NCBI RefSeq assembly: GCF_015291705.1
Contig: NZ_CP030050.1
Location: forward strand, 5,828,001 to 5,892,000
DNA length: 64,000 nucleotides
Reading direction: 5' to 3'
DNA from: Bradyrhizobium arachidis
GTDB taxonomy: Bacteria > Pseudomonadota > Alphaproteobacteria > Rhizobiales > Xanthobacteraceae
Both the position numbers and the translations under genes were made by a program. Each line of letters begins with the position of its first letter. The first letter of the stretch is position 1. Positions 56,499 through 64,000 of the stretch are shown piece by piece. The notes under the pieces were generated by a model that ran no database searches, was not told the DNA's origin, and saw only the letters and a program-made list of their open reading frames with translations.

Positions 56499-58043
56499 CT
56501 ACCGCATCATCATTCGCGCGATCGCCTCGCCGATCACCACCGTCGTGAAGTGGGTATTGGCGCGGCAGTCGGACGGCATGATCGAAGCGTCGGCGACGCG
56601 CAGGCCGCTGATTCCTTTCACCGTGCCATCGGGATTGACCACGCCATCGCCGTCGCCAGCGCCGCTCATGCGGCAAGTGCCGGCGGCGTGCTGGATGTCG
56701 CCGGTCTCTCGTCGCAGCAGCGCATCGAGCTCGTGATCGGGCAGGCTGGCTGCCTGCGGCAGCGTCAGGTCGGTGTCGGTCAGCCTGATCCAGTCGGCGA
56801 TGCCTGATAGCGCCGGCTGCGAGGTGATCACGGCAAGACGCCTCACCGCGTCCATCATCCGCAGCATGTCGCGCGGATCGGCCAGCATGTTCTCCTCGAC
56901 GATGGGATCGATGGATGGGTCGGTCGAGGCCAGCTTGAGCGTGCCGCGCGAATAGGCGTTGAACAGCCCGGTGCCGATCGCGCCGGGCACGCCGATGCCG
57001 CGATGGTTGAACGCGATCAGGATCATGTCGCGCTTGCCGCCATTGGCAAGGCCGGAGGAATAGGTCACGCAGCAATTGGTGTGGCGGGTGTCCGGGTCGG
57101 TGGGCCGCAGGTTTTCGTGGAGCTGGATCGTGGCGCGAAACAGCGGGTGGTCGAAGAAGTGGCGGCCGACCGGCAGGTCACGCTCGACCGCGATCCCCAT
57201 CGCCTTCAGCTCCTCGGCCGGCCCGATGCCCGAGCGCAGCAGGATCGCCGGGCTGTGGATGGCGCCGGCGCACAGCACGATCTGGCGCGCGCTGATCTCC
57301 TGGGTGCCCTGCCCTTCGAAATGGACACGGAGGCCGGTTGCCCTTCCGTCGCTGATCAGAACGCGATCGACAAGCGCGTGCCCGCGGATCTCCAGATTGG
57401 CGCGGCCGCGTGCGGGCTCTAGATACCCCTCGTTGGTGGTGATGCGGCGCAAGTTGCGGCTGTTGATGGGATAGCAGGCGACGCCCTCGCCGTCAGGACC
57501 GTTGAGGTCGGCGCACCAGGGATAGCCGCTCGCCAGCGCAGCGTCGCGCAAGGCCCGGTCGATCGGGCCCCACTTCTCGGGCGGCGCACGATAGACCGGC
57601 AGCGGCCCACCGCGTCCGTGGCCTGCGGTGTCGCCGAACTCAAGATCGTCCTCGATCACGGAGAACAGCGGCATCACCTCTTTCGCCGACCAGCCTGTGC
57701 AGCCATTGGCCGCCCATTCGTCGAACGCGTCGGCAACCCCGCGGATGGCGATCTGGCCGTTCATCATCGATGAACCACCGAGCCCCTTGCCGCGCCAGTA
57801 GAAACGCGGCTCCTGCCCCGCCACGCGGCGCGTCAGGAGATCAGGCCATTGCCATTTCTCCTGAAACTCGCGCTTGTGGATGATCGGGATGGGATTCGGC
57901 GTCCTCACCTCCCAGGGCGCCTCGTCGGCGCGCCAGTCGAGGCCCGCCTCCAACAGCAGGACGTGCCGCGCCGGATCCTCGGAGAGCCTGGCCGCCACGG
58001 CGGCGCCGGCGGAGCCGCCGCCGACGACAATGACATCGTACAT
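56499..58043 (-). CDS. GMC family oxidoreductase
   Basis: 514-aa FAD alcohol oxidase/dehydrogenase of the choline-dehydrogenase type. The FAD site YDVIVVGGGSAGAAVAARLS starts at residue 2 and the second signature reads GKGLGGSSMMNGQIAIRG. The C-terminal region with HAAGTCRMSG and ADASIMPSDCRANTHFTTVV carries the active-site His/Asn positions. ATG 58043 lies four bases after the stop of the ABC-type binding protein, so both are one operon. Such pairs suggest uptake of a substrate that is then oxidised; the substrate is unknown. A structured repeat abuts its stop. Confidence 0.88.
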   Translation of the reverse strand: MYDVIVVGGGSAGAAVAARLSEDPARHVLLLEAGLDWRADEAPWEVRTPNPIPIIHKREFQEKWQWPDLLTRRVAGQEPRFYWRGKGLGGSSMMNGQIAIRGVADAFDEWAANGCTGWSAKEVMPLFSVIEDDLEFGDTAGHGRGGPLPVYRAPPEKWGPIDRALRDAALASGYPWCADLNGPDGEGVACYPINSRNLRRITTNEGYLEPARGRANLEIRGHALVDRVLISDGRATGLRVHFEGQGTQEISARQIVLCAGAIHSPAILLRSGIGPAEELKAMGIAVERDLPVGRHFFDHPLFRATIQLHENLRPTDPDTRHTNCCVTYSSGLANGGKRDMILIAFNHRGIGVPGAIGTGLFNAYSRGTLKLASTDPSIDPIVEENMLADPRDMLRMMDAVRRLAVITSQPALSGIADWIRLTDTDLTLPQAASLPDHELDALLRRETGDIQHAAGTCRMSGAGDGDGVVNPDGTVKGISGLRVADASIMPSDCRANTHFTTVVIGEAIARMMMR

Positions 58044-58047
58044 CGCG

Positions 58048-59595
58048 TTACTTCTCAACGTTCCAGAACACGGGGATGGCGGACGGGATCAGGTTGCGCC
58101 ACTCGGCACGATAGGCCGCCGGCTGGGCGAACTGGCCCCACGGAATCGCCGGCGCCTGATCGTACATGACGGCCTGGATCTCGGAAGCGATCTTCTTGCG
58201 ATCCTCCTCGGCCGGCGCCTTGGCGAAGGCTTCCATCAGAGGGGTGATGCGCGCATCGCATTGCCAGCCGGTGAAGTCGGCGCAATTGAAAGCGACCATG
58301 ACGTTGGTGAGCGGCGAGCCCAGGTCGTAGCCGCCGGCGTGGACGCCGTAGACGCTCCAGCCCTCCTTCTTGGCGCGGCGCGCCAGCACGCTGGCCCAGT
58401 CCATCACCTGCAGGTCGACATTGAACCCTGCCTGCTTGAGCCGCTCGGCCAGGACCTGCGCCGAGACGCGCGGGGCTTCGAGATCGTTGGCTTCCATGAC
58501 GACGACGGGCTCGCCGGCATATTTGGTTGCTTTCAGCGCAGCCTTCGCCGCTTCGATCGACGGCTTGGCGGCGGCTTCAATGCCGGCCTTGCTCTCGTAG
58601 GTGGTGCCGCAGGTGAAGTAGGTCGCGCAAGGCGTGGCATATTTGGCGTCGAGCCCGAGCGCATCCAGCACTTCGCGCTGATCGACCAGCTTCCACAGCA
58701 CGCGCCGGATCGCGGGATCGTCGAATGGCTTGGAGGCGGCGTTGAGGCGATAGGCGCCCGCGAACATGTTGCCGCCGGTGAAATTGACGAGCTTGACGCG
58801 AGAGCTCTTCTCGAGCTGCGGCAGCAGATCGAACGGCGCGTATTGCATGAAGTCGACCTCGCCGGCCTGCAGCGCCGAGGCGGCGGTCGCACCATCGGGA
58901 ATGACGCGGATCTCGAGCGTATCGATGTTGACGCGCTTGCCGCCGGCGAGGAAGTCGGCGGGCTCGGAGCGCGGCACATAGTCGGCAAACTTCTTCAGCA
59001 TCATGCGGTCACCGGTGCGGTGATCGGCCTTGCTGTAGACGAACGGGCCGGAGCCGATGATCTCGGCGATGCGCTGGTCGCCGGGCGTTTTCGCAATGCG
59101 CTCGGGCATCATGAAGGCGACCGGGCTGACGGGATTGCCGAGCGCGTCAATGACGAGGCCGGACGGCTCCTTCAGCGTCAGCACGAAGCTTTTCGCGTCC
59201 GTCGGCTCGAGCGAGGCCGTGATCGCAAGGATGCGGCGGCCGAGCGCGCTGCGCGTGCCCCAGCGGCGTAGCGAGGCCACGCAGTCGGCCGCCGTCACCG
59301 GCTGGCCGTCATGCCATTTCAGGCCATCGCGCAGCGTGAACGTATAGGTCAGGCCATCGGACGAGACCTTCCAGTCCTGCACCATCTGCGGCTTGATCTC
59401 GCCCTTGGAGTCCTTCGCGAACAGCGTGTCGAACACCATGTAGCCGAACGTGCGCGAAATATAGGCCGTGGAGAAATGCGGATCGAGCGTGACGATCTCC
59501 GCTTCGAGCACAGCGACGAGATTGCCCGCCGCATGCGCCGGCGCCACCAGCGCAAGTCCGAGCAGCGCCGGAATAAAGGCCTTCAGTTTGAACAT
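58048..59595 (-). CDS. ABC transporter substrate-binding protein, peptide/family 5
   Basis: 515-aa periplasmic binding protein for peptides or related solutes. The signal peptide (FKLKAFIPALLGLALVAPAH, then AAGNLVAV) is followed by the SBP_bac_5 domain: ISRTFGYMVFDTLFAKDSKG, PQMVQDWKVSSDGLTYTFTL and LRDGLKWHDGQPVTAADCV. The C-terminal PAIPWGQFAQPAAYRAEW ends the fold. ATG 59595 gives a normal leader; the longer frame to 59661 does not. No permease or ATPase genes are adjacent; only a GMC oxidoreductase follows, within four bases. Confidence 0.88.
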   Translation of the reverse strand: MFKLKAFIPALLGLALVAPAHAAGNLVAVLEAEIVTLDPHFSTAYISRTFGYMVFDTLFAKDSKGEIKPQMVQDWKVSSDGLTYTFTLRDGLKWHDGQPVTAADCVASLRRWGTRSALGRRILAITASLEPTDAKSFVLTLKEPSGLVIDALGNPVSPVAFMMPERIAKTPGDQRIAEIIGSGPFVYSKADHRTGDRMMLKKFADYVPRSEPADFLAGGKRVNIDTLEIRVIPDGATAASALQAGEVDFMQYAPFDLLPQLEKSSRVKLVNFTGGNMFAGAYRLNAASKPFDDPAIRRVLWKLVDQREVLDALGLDAKYATPCATYFTCGTTYESKAGIEAAAKPSIEAAKAALKATKYAGEPVVVMEANDLEAPRVSAQVLAERLKQAGFNVDLQVMDWASVLARRAKKEGWSVYGVHAGGYDLGSPLTNVMVAFNCADFTGWQCDARITPLMEAFAKAPAEEDRKKIASEIQAVMYDQAPAIPWGQFAQPAAYRAEWRNLIPSAIPVFWNVEK

Positions 59596-59723
59596 TGGTG
59601 GTTTCTTGCCTTTTGACTGAAACGTTTGCAGTCGCCAGCAAAAAGCAATGTTCGTGCCCATACGGCGGAAGCACGTATGCGCTCACGACTATCTGCCACG
59701 CGTTTGCGGGCTAAATGCTCACT

Positions 59724-59824
59724 GTCGTCGCCCGGCTTGACCAGGCGACCCAGTATTCCGAGACCGGCGTGATCGAACCGAGAAGCTGCGGCGTACCGGA
59801 TGCCCCGCCGTCGCGGGGCATGAC
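59724..59824. repeat. Nested palindromic repeat, family A, copy 3 (inverted)
   Basis: The complement reads GTCATGCCCCGCGACGGCGG-GGCATCC, GTACGCCG, GGAATACTGG and GCCGGGCGACGAC in the same order and spacing as the copies at 1945 and 26054. Length 101 bases. Confidence 0.85.
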
Positions 59825-59849
59825 ACCAGTGGTGTGGCGACGTCCTGCC

Positions 59850-62108
59850 CTACCCGATCCCCCTGCCGAACTTGTTCGACTTCGGGAAGCCCTTCGGCGG
59901 CAGGCGGCCGGCATCGGCGCGGGTGCCCTGCCATTCGGCGAGCTCTTTCATGCTCGCGCTGAACTCGCGCCCTGCGGAGTCCTTCCAGGTCAAGCCCGCC
60001 TTGGCGTCGAACACGGCAATATCCGAGAGACCGCCATCCTTGTACTTCTGCAGGCGCACGCCGCGGCCGCGGGCCATCTCCGGCACCTGCTCGAGCGGGA
60101 ACACGAGCATCTTGCGGTTGTCGCCGATGACCGCGACGGTGTCGCCGAGCACTTCGGTGATCGCGCGCGCCTCGTTCGGCATGTCGACGTTGAGGACCTG
60201 CTTGCCCTTCTTCGTCGTGCCGACGCAGTCGTCCTCGTTGACGACGAAGCCCTGGCCCTCGTGGCTGGCGACCAGGAATTTGCGTCCGCCCTTGTTGACG
60301 AACAGCGCGACGGGCGCGGCCTCCTGCTCGAGATCGATGAACAGGCGGATCGGCTCGCCGTGACCGCGGCCGCCGGGCAGTTTCGCGACATCGAGCGAAT
60401 AGAATTTGCCGTTGGTGGCAAACAACAGCAGCTTCGAGGTCGTCTCGGCGAAGAAGGCGAAGCCGAGCTTGTCGTCCTGCTTGAAGGCGAGCCCTGAGAG
60501 ATCCTCGACATGGCCCTTCATGGTGCGGATCCAGCCCTTGTCGGAGACGACGACCGTCACCGGTTCGCGTTCGACGAGGGCTTCCTCCATCGCAGCGAGA
60601 TCGTGCTCGGGCGCATCGGCAAAGGTGGTGCGGCGCTTGCCGAGCGACGTCTTCGGCCCGAACATGTCGCGGACCTTGCCGACTTGCTCGCCGACCTTCT
60701 TCCATTGCTCGGCTTCCGAGGCGAGCACCGCGTTGATGCCCTTGAGCTCGGCGCGGAGGTTCTTGTCCTCAGTGCGGATCTCCATCTCCTCGAGCTTGCG
60801 CAAGGAGCGCAGGCGCATGTTGAGGATGGCTTCAGCCTGCACCTCGGTGAGCTTGAACGCCTTGATCAACGCCGGCTTCGGTTCATCCTCGGTGCGGATG
60901 ATCTTGATCACCTTGTCGATGTTCAGATAGGCGATCAGGAAGCCGCCGAGGACCTCCAAGCGGTGCTCGATCTGCGCCTTGCGGTAGTTGCTGCGGCGGA
61001 TCAGCACGTCGCGCAAATGGTCGAGCCATTCGCGCAAGCACTCGGCGAGTCCCACCACCTTCGGGATTTTGCCCTTGATCAGGACGTTCAGGTTCAGCGG
61101 AATCTTGTTTTCGAGCTCGGTGAGCCGGAACAGCGATTCCATCATCAACGCGGGATCGACGTTCTTCGACTTCGGCTCGATCACGATGCGGACGTCTTCG
61201 GCCGACTCGTCCCTGATGTCGCCGACCAACGGCAGCTTCTTCTGGTCCAGCAGCTCGGCGACCTTCTCGATCAGGCGCGACTTCTGCACCAGGAACGGAA
61301 TCTCGGTGACGACGACGACCCAGGTGCCGCGCGCGCCCTCTTCGTGCGACCACCTGGCGCGGACGCGGAACGAGCCGCGGCCGGTCGTGTAGGCTTCAGC
61401 GATCGCCTGCTTGGAATCGACGCAGATGCCGCCAGTCGGGAAATCCGGGCCCTTGACCCATTTCAAGAGCGCCTTGGACTTCGCGTCAGGCTTCTCGATC
61501 AGATGCAGCGCGGCGTCGCACAGCTCGGCGGCGTTGTGCGGCGGGATCGAGGTCGCCATGCCGACCGCGATGCCTTGCGCGCCGTTGGCGAGCAGGTTCG
61601 GGAAGCCGCCGGGCAGCACGACCGGCTCTTTCGACTGGCCGTCGTAGTTGGCGCGGAATTCGACGCCGTCCTCGTCGATGCCCTCGAGCAGAAGCCGCGC
61701 GACGTCGGTCATGCGCGCTTCGGTGTAGCGGTAGGCGGCGGGGTTATCGCCGTCGATATTGCCGAAATTGCCCTGGCCGTCGACCAGCGGGTAGCGCGAG
61801 GAGAAATCCTGCGCGAGACGCACCATGGCATCGTAAATGGCCTGGTCGCCATGCGGATGGAACGAGCCCATCACGTCGCCGACGATTTTGGCGGACTTCT
61901 TGAAGGCCGTGCCGGGGTCGAGGCGGAGCAGGCGCATGCCGTAGAGGATGCGCCGGTGCACCGGCTTCAGGCCGTCGCGCGCGTCCGGCAGCGCGCGATG
62001 CATGATGGTGGAGAGCGCATAAGCGAGATAGCGCTCTTCGAGCGCCTCACGCAGCGGCACCTCGTGAATTTCGGCCGGTTCTTCCGGCGGAACGATTCGC
62101 TTTCCCAT
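59850..62108 (-). CDS. parC: DNA topoisomerase IV subunit A
   Basis: 752-aa type IIA topoisomerase subunit that separates linked daughter chromosomes together with ParE. The active-site tyrosine is Y128 in [11 protein letters not shown]; the first region has [20 protein letters not shown] and [20 protein letters not shown], where the residue equivalent to the quinolone-resistance serine of E. coli ParC is Gln89 and the acidic one is Asp93. GyrA-type proteins carry a GyrA-box, which is absent here; the C-terminal beta-pinwheel is shortened. ATG 62108. The neighbours recO and era fit this region. Confidence 0.93.
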   Translation of the reverse strand: MGKRIVPPEEPAEIHEVPLREALEERYLAYALSTIMHRALPDARDGLKPVHRRILYGMRLLRLDPGTAFKKSAKIVGDVMGSFHPHGDQAIYDAMVRLAQDFSSRYPLVDGQGNFGNIDGDNPAAYRYTEARMTDVARLLLEGIDEDGVEFRANYDGQSKEPVVLPGGFPNLLANGAQGIAVGMATSIPPHNAAELCDAALHLIEKPDAKSKALLKWVKGPDFPTGGICVDSKQAIAEAYTTGRGSFRVRARWSHEEGARGTWVVVVTEIPFLVQKSRLIEKVAELLDQKKLPLVGDIRDESAEDVRIVIEPKSKNVDPALMMESLFRLTELENKIPLNLNVLIKGKIPKVVGLAECLREWLDHLRDVLIRRSNYRKAQIEHRLEVLGGFLIAYLNIDKVIKIIRTEDEPKPALIKAFKLTEVQAEAILNMRLRSLRKLEEMEIRTEDKNLRAELKGINAVLASEAEQWKKVGEQVGKVRDMFGPKTSLGKRRTTFADAPEHDLAAMEEALVEREPVTVVVSDKGWIRTMKGHVEDLSGLAFKQDDKLGFAFFAETTSKLLLFATNGKFYSLDVAKLPGGRGHGEPIRLFIDLEQEAAPVALFVNKGGRKFLVASHEGQGFVVNEDDCVGTTKKGKQVLNVDMPNEARAITEVLGDTVAVIGDNRKMLVFPLEQVPEMARGRGVRLQKYKDGGLSDIAVFDAKAGLTWKDSAGREFSASMKELAEWQGTRADAGRLPPKGFPKSNKFGRGIG

Positions 62109-62169
62109 GCCGCCCGGTTAAACCGTGGAAGCGAATCGGGCAAGGATCGAATGGTTCCTTGTGGGCAGC

Positions 62170-62445
62170 CTATTGCCCAGCCCAGCCGGCGGTCACGGGC
62201 GGGGTCGTGGTCTTAGCCGGCGCCGGCACGTTGGTCAGGCAGCGGCGGGCGGCCTCGATCTCGGCTTCCGTGGCACCATGGGATCGCGCCCATGTCTCTG
62301 CGGCTGCAGCAGAATATTTGGCCACATAGTACCGGACGACGGTGCAGGAGGCGCGCCGAAACACGCCCGGCTGCGGTTCGCCGGCCGTTGCTTCAGGCGC
62401 GAGCGCGACCAGCGCCGCAGACAAGGCAAATCCCCTGATCAACAT
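62170..62445 (-). CDS. Small exported protein
   Basis: 91-aa protein with a clear signal peptide (LIRGFALSAALVALAPEATA then GEPQPGVF). The mature part has two cysteines (RRASCTVVRYYVAKYSAAAA and RRCLTNVPA) that could form a disulfide and a helical AAAETWARSHGATEAEIEAA. The C-terminus is Pro/Thr-rich. ATG 62445. It lies between parC and recO in the same direction, with about 60 and 100 bases on the sides. Function unknown. Confidence 0.75.
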   Translation of the reverse strand: MLIRGFALSAALVALAPEATAGEPQPGVFRRASCTVVRYYVAKYSAAAAETWARSHGATEAEIEAARRCLTNVPAPAKTTTPPVTAGWAGQ

Positions 62446-62547
62446 TTAGGCTGTCCCCGTTGTGGAACCCTGCGAGACGGAACTCGATCGGGGCGATTTG
62501 GTTCCGTGAGAACCCGTGTCGAAGGGTAAGCCTGCCTCCCGCTTCGC

Positions 62548-63300
62548 TCATGGCGCCGGAATTGCCGCCCTCGCCTGCTGCCGCATCAGGGCGTTGATGA
62601 AGCCCGCGCGCGCGTCGGAATGGCCCTGCCCGCGCGGCTCCAGCACATGGCGCAGCAGGAACAGGCCGGTGAGGCGGAAGCCGTCCTGAAGGTCCTGCTC
62701 GGTGAGCTCGCTCGCGGCTTCGCCGTGGCGCAGGAACGGCGGCAGCCGCAGCAGCCGGTCGCGCCACGGCTCGCCCGCGCCGCGCGATACTGCGCCGCCG
62801 GATTTGGGCGAGACGTAGATCAGGTCCGTGGTCTCCCCCGTCACCGCGCAATTCTCCAGCGCCAGCCCGAAGCCCAGCTCGGCGAGCATCGCCAGCTCGA
62901 AATGAATGAGATGCACGGCGGCGCTGCCGATGTCGTCGAAATCGTCGAGCGAATGCTCGAGCAGCGCAAAGATATCCTCGTGCGGGTCGCGCTCTGGCAG
63001 CAGCCGCGCGATCGAGGCGAGATGGGTGACGCCGTAGACCCCGTGGGAGGATCCGAGCAGCGTCGCCGCGCGCAGCTTCAGACCCTCGATCGCATAGGTC
63101 CCGAGATGCTCGTCGAGCCGCGCCCGCCACACCGCGCTGACGCTGTTGCCGGGCTGCAAGAGCGGCCGCAGCCGCGAGCTGGCCCCGCCGCGCACGAGCC
63201 CGAGATGCCGGCCGTGCGCGCGGGTCAAGAGCTCGACAATGGCGCTGGACTCGCCATGCCGCCGCACGCCCAGCACGATGCCTTCGTCGGTCCATTCCAT
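62548..63300 (-). CDS. recO: DNA repair protein RecO
   Basis: 250-aa recombination mediator. The N-terminal OB-fold [20 protein letters not shown] continues with [20 protein letters not shown] and [20 protein letters not shown]; the C-terminal helical domain has [20 protein letters not shown]. RecO with RecR loads RecA on SSB-coated DNA. ATG 63300. The gene order era, (membrane protein), recO, parC is typical of Bradyrhizobium and supports the call. A family B repeat lies just upstream. Confidence 0.94.
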   Translation of the reverse strand: MEWTDEGIVLGVRRHGESSAIVELLTRAHGRHLGLVRGGASSRLRPLLQPGNSVSAVWRARLDEHLGTYAIEGLKLRAATLLGSSHGVYGVTHLASIARLLPERDPHEDIFALLEHSLDDFDDIGSAAVHLIHFELAMLAELGFGLALENCAVTGETTDLIYVSPKSGGAVSRGAGEPWRDRLLRLPPFLRHGEAASELTEQDLQDGFRLTGLFLLRHVLEPRGQGHSDARAGFINALMRQQARAAIPAP

Positions 63301-63329
63301 GGAGGAAGTCTAGCGCATTTCGGGAGGCC

Positions 63330-63423
63330 GTAGGGTGGGCAAAGCGAAGCGTGCCCACCATTTTGATCCACGGCGCGATGATGGTGGGCACGGCGCGCAA
63401 GAGCGCGCCTTTGCCCACCCTAC
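63330..63423. repeat. Palindromic repeat, family B, copy 2
   Basis: GTAGGGTGGGCAAAGCGAAG-CGTGCCCACCA is mirrored by TGGTGGGCACGGCGCG and TTTGCCCACCCTAC. It fills the gap between recO and the membrane-protein gene. Confidence 0.85.
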
Positions 63424-63438
63424 GGCACTGCGCGAGAG

Positions 63439-63819
63439 TCACGCGTTGAACCAGCCCTGCGCGTCGCCGGTGAAGGAGAAATACAGTCCGATCGCCGTCA
63501 GCGCGCAGGAGACGATCTCGATGGCGCTGTCGAGCTCCATGCCCTTCTCGCCGATGATCTGGCCGAGCGAGATCACCGAGAGAACGAGTGCTGCCGCCAG
63601 CACCCAGCGCGGCCAGTTCTTGCGCCAACGCGCCGCCAGCCAGACGAAATAGACCAGCAGCAAGATCATCACGCCGGCGAGCAGGGTCGCCGTCATGATC
63701 ATCTGCTCGGTCATCTCGGCATTGGGCGTGCGGTCCTGCACCGCGACCGACAAGGCATCCAGCATCAGTGACGCATAGAGCAGCGCTTCGAAGCGCCGGA
63801 CATTGCTGGGCACGCTCAT
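63439..63819 (-). CDS. Small integral membrane protein
   Basis: 126-aa protein with four predicted helices: YASLMLDALSVAVQD (weaker), MIMTATLLAGVMILLLVYFV, WVLAAALVLSVISLGQIIG and IEIVSCALTAIGLYFSFTGD. It has no recognised domain and no catalytic residues stand out. ATG 63819. It lies 22 bases after the era stop in the same direction, so it is probably cotranscribed with era; recO follows after the family B repeat. Function is unknown to me. Confidence 0.75.
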   Translation of the reverse strand: MSVPSNVRRFEALLYASLMLDALSVAVQDRTPNAEMTEQMIMTATLLAGVMILLLVYFVWLAARWRKNWPRWVLAAALVLSVISLGQIIGEKGMELDSAIEIVSCALTAIGLYFSFTGDAQGWFNA

Positions 63820-63840
63820 CAGATACCGATCTTTTCTTGG

Positions 63841-64000
63841 TTATTCTTTGGGAAAGTCCAGGCCCATCTCGCGGTAGCGATCGGGATCGTCGCCCCAGTT
63901 CTCGCGCACCTTGACGAACAGGAACAGATGCACCGGCACGTCCAGGATCTGCATCAGCTCTTTGCGCGAGTCCGCGCCGATCGACTTGATGGTGGCGCCG
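63841..64000 (-). CDS. era: GTPase Era, C-terminal end (partial)
   Basis: The last 52 codons of an ORF entering from beyond the window end. Read on the minus strand it shows the KH-domain end of Era: GATIKSIGADSRKELMQILD, then VPVHLFLFVKVRENWGDDPD and RYREMGLDFPKE. Era binds 16S rRNA during small-subunit assembly. The stop is TAA at 63841-63843. The order era-recO-parC supports it. Confidence 0.93.
   Translation of the reverse strand, partial: GATIKSIGADSRKELMQILDVPVHLFLFVKVRENWGDDPDRYREMGLDFPKE

Noticed and set aside
55882..57075. 397-codon minus frame joining the structured repeat and part of the GMC gene
   Set aside because: It crosses the stop of the GMC gene in another frame; no domain is visible.

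Overview
The window looks like chromosomal DNA of a Bradyrhizobium-type alphaproteobacterium (order Hyphomicrobiales, Nitrobacteraceae). The reasons are: high GC with strong GC bias at third codon positions; lineage markers such as GcrA, an LdtR-type MarR regulator, a Brucella/Bradyrhizobium-type porin and a magnesium-type HemB with no zinc cysteines; FixK/FNR-type, Mur/Fur-like and sigma-54-like sites; and several families of short palindromic intergenic repeats typical of this group. All assignments rest on reading the sequence and on knowledge of the families. No database search was run.

Layout. 1-3.4 kb: end of a surface-polysaccharide cluster (glycosyltransferase end, priming sugar transferase, O-antigen ligase-like protein). 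3.3-10.4 kb: accessory metabolism (MarR regulator facing an FAD monooxygenase; a tandem pair of saccharopine-dehydrogenase-like proteins with a DUF169 and a YdcF protein; a formamidase-like amidase). 10.5-19.2 kb: small DNA-binding protein, GcrA, a putative small RNA, a major porin, a second MarR, two alpha/beta hydrolases, an SDR, a TetR, and a small exported protein behind a sigma-54-like promoter. 19.5-24.3 kb: tRNA-Pro, then the housekeeping block DUF177-plsX-fabH-ihfA-merR. 24.3-28.4 kb: bamE, a Bug-type binding protein and the proton-pumping pyrophosphatase hppA. 28.6-35.3 kb: a cysteine-cluster gene broken by a TAG codon, then glyA-nrdR-ribD-ribE-ribH-nusB-thiL. 35.5-43.4 kb: two small conserved genes, ldtR, hemB, an RDD protein, bpt, the Nramp transporter mntH with a Fur-like box, and an MFS exporter.

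43.6-51.4 kb: a class III cyclase, MFS and DMT transporters, an exported metallo-hydrolase, the metal-efflux gene dmeF and a chrB-like/chrA pair. 51.5-53.9 kb: a membrane-anchored TAXI protein and a cluster of very small exported-protein genes, each set preceded by a FixK/FNR-type palindrome. 54-56.5 kb: a complete IS110-family (probably IS1111-group) transposase with a long structured 3' non-coding region that could encode a bridge RNA, followed by about 0.7 kb of structured non-coding DNA recognised as a Bradyrhizobium dispersed repeat. 56.5-64 kb: a GMC oxidoreductase paired with a peptide-type ABC binding protein, then parC, a small exported protein, recO, a membrane protein and the end of era.

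The most promising unexplained elements are the 0.7-kb structured repeat next to the IS110 element, the FixK-box small-gene cluster at 53.1-53.9 kb, the putative small RNA at 11.4 kb and the sigma-54-like promoter at 17.0 kb. No CRISPR array, prophage or defence operon was found.
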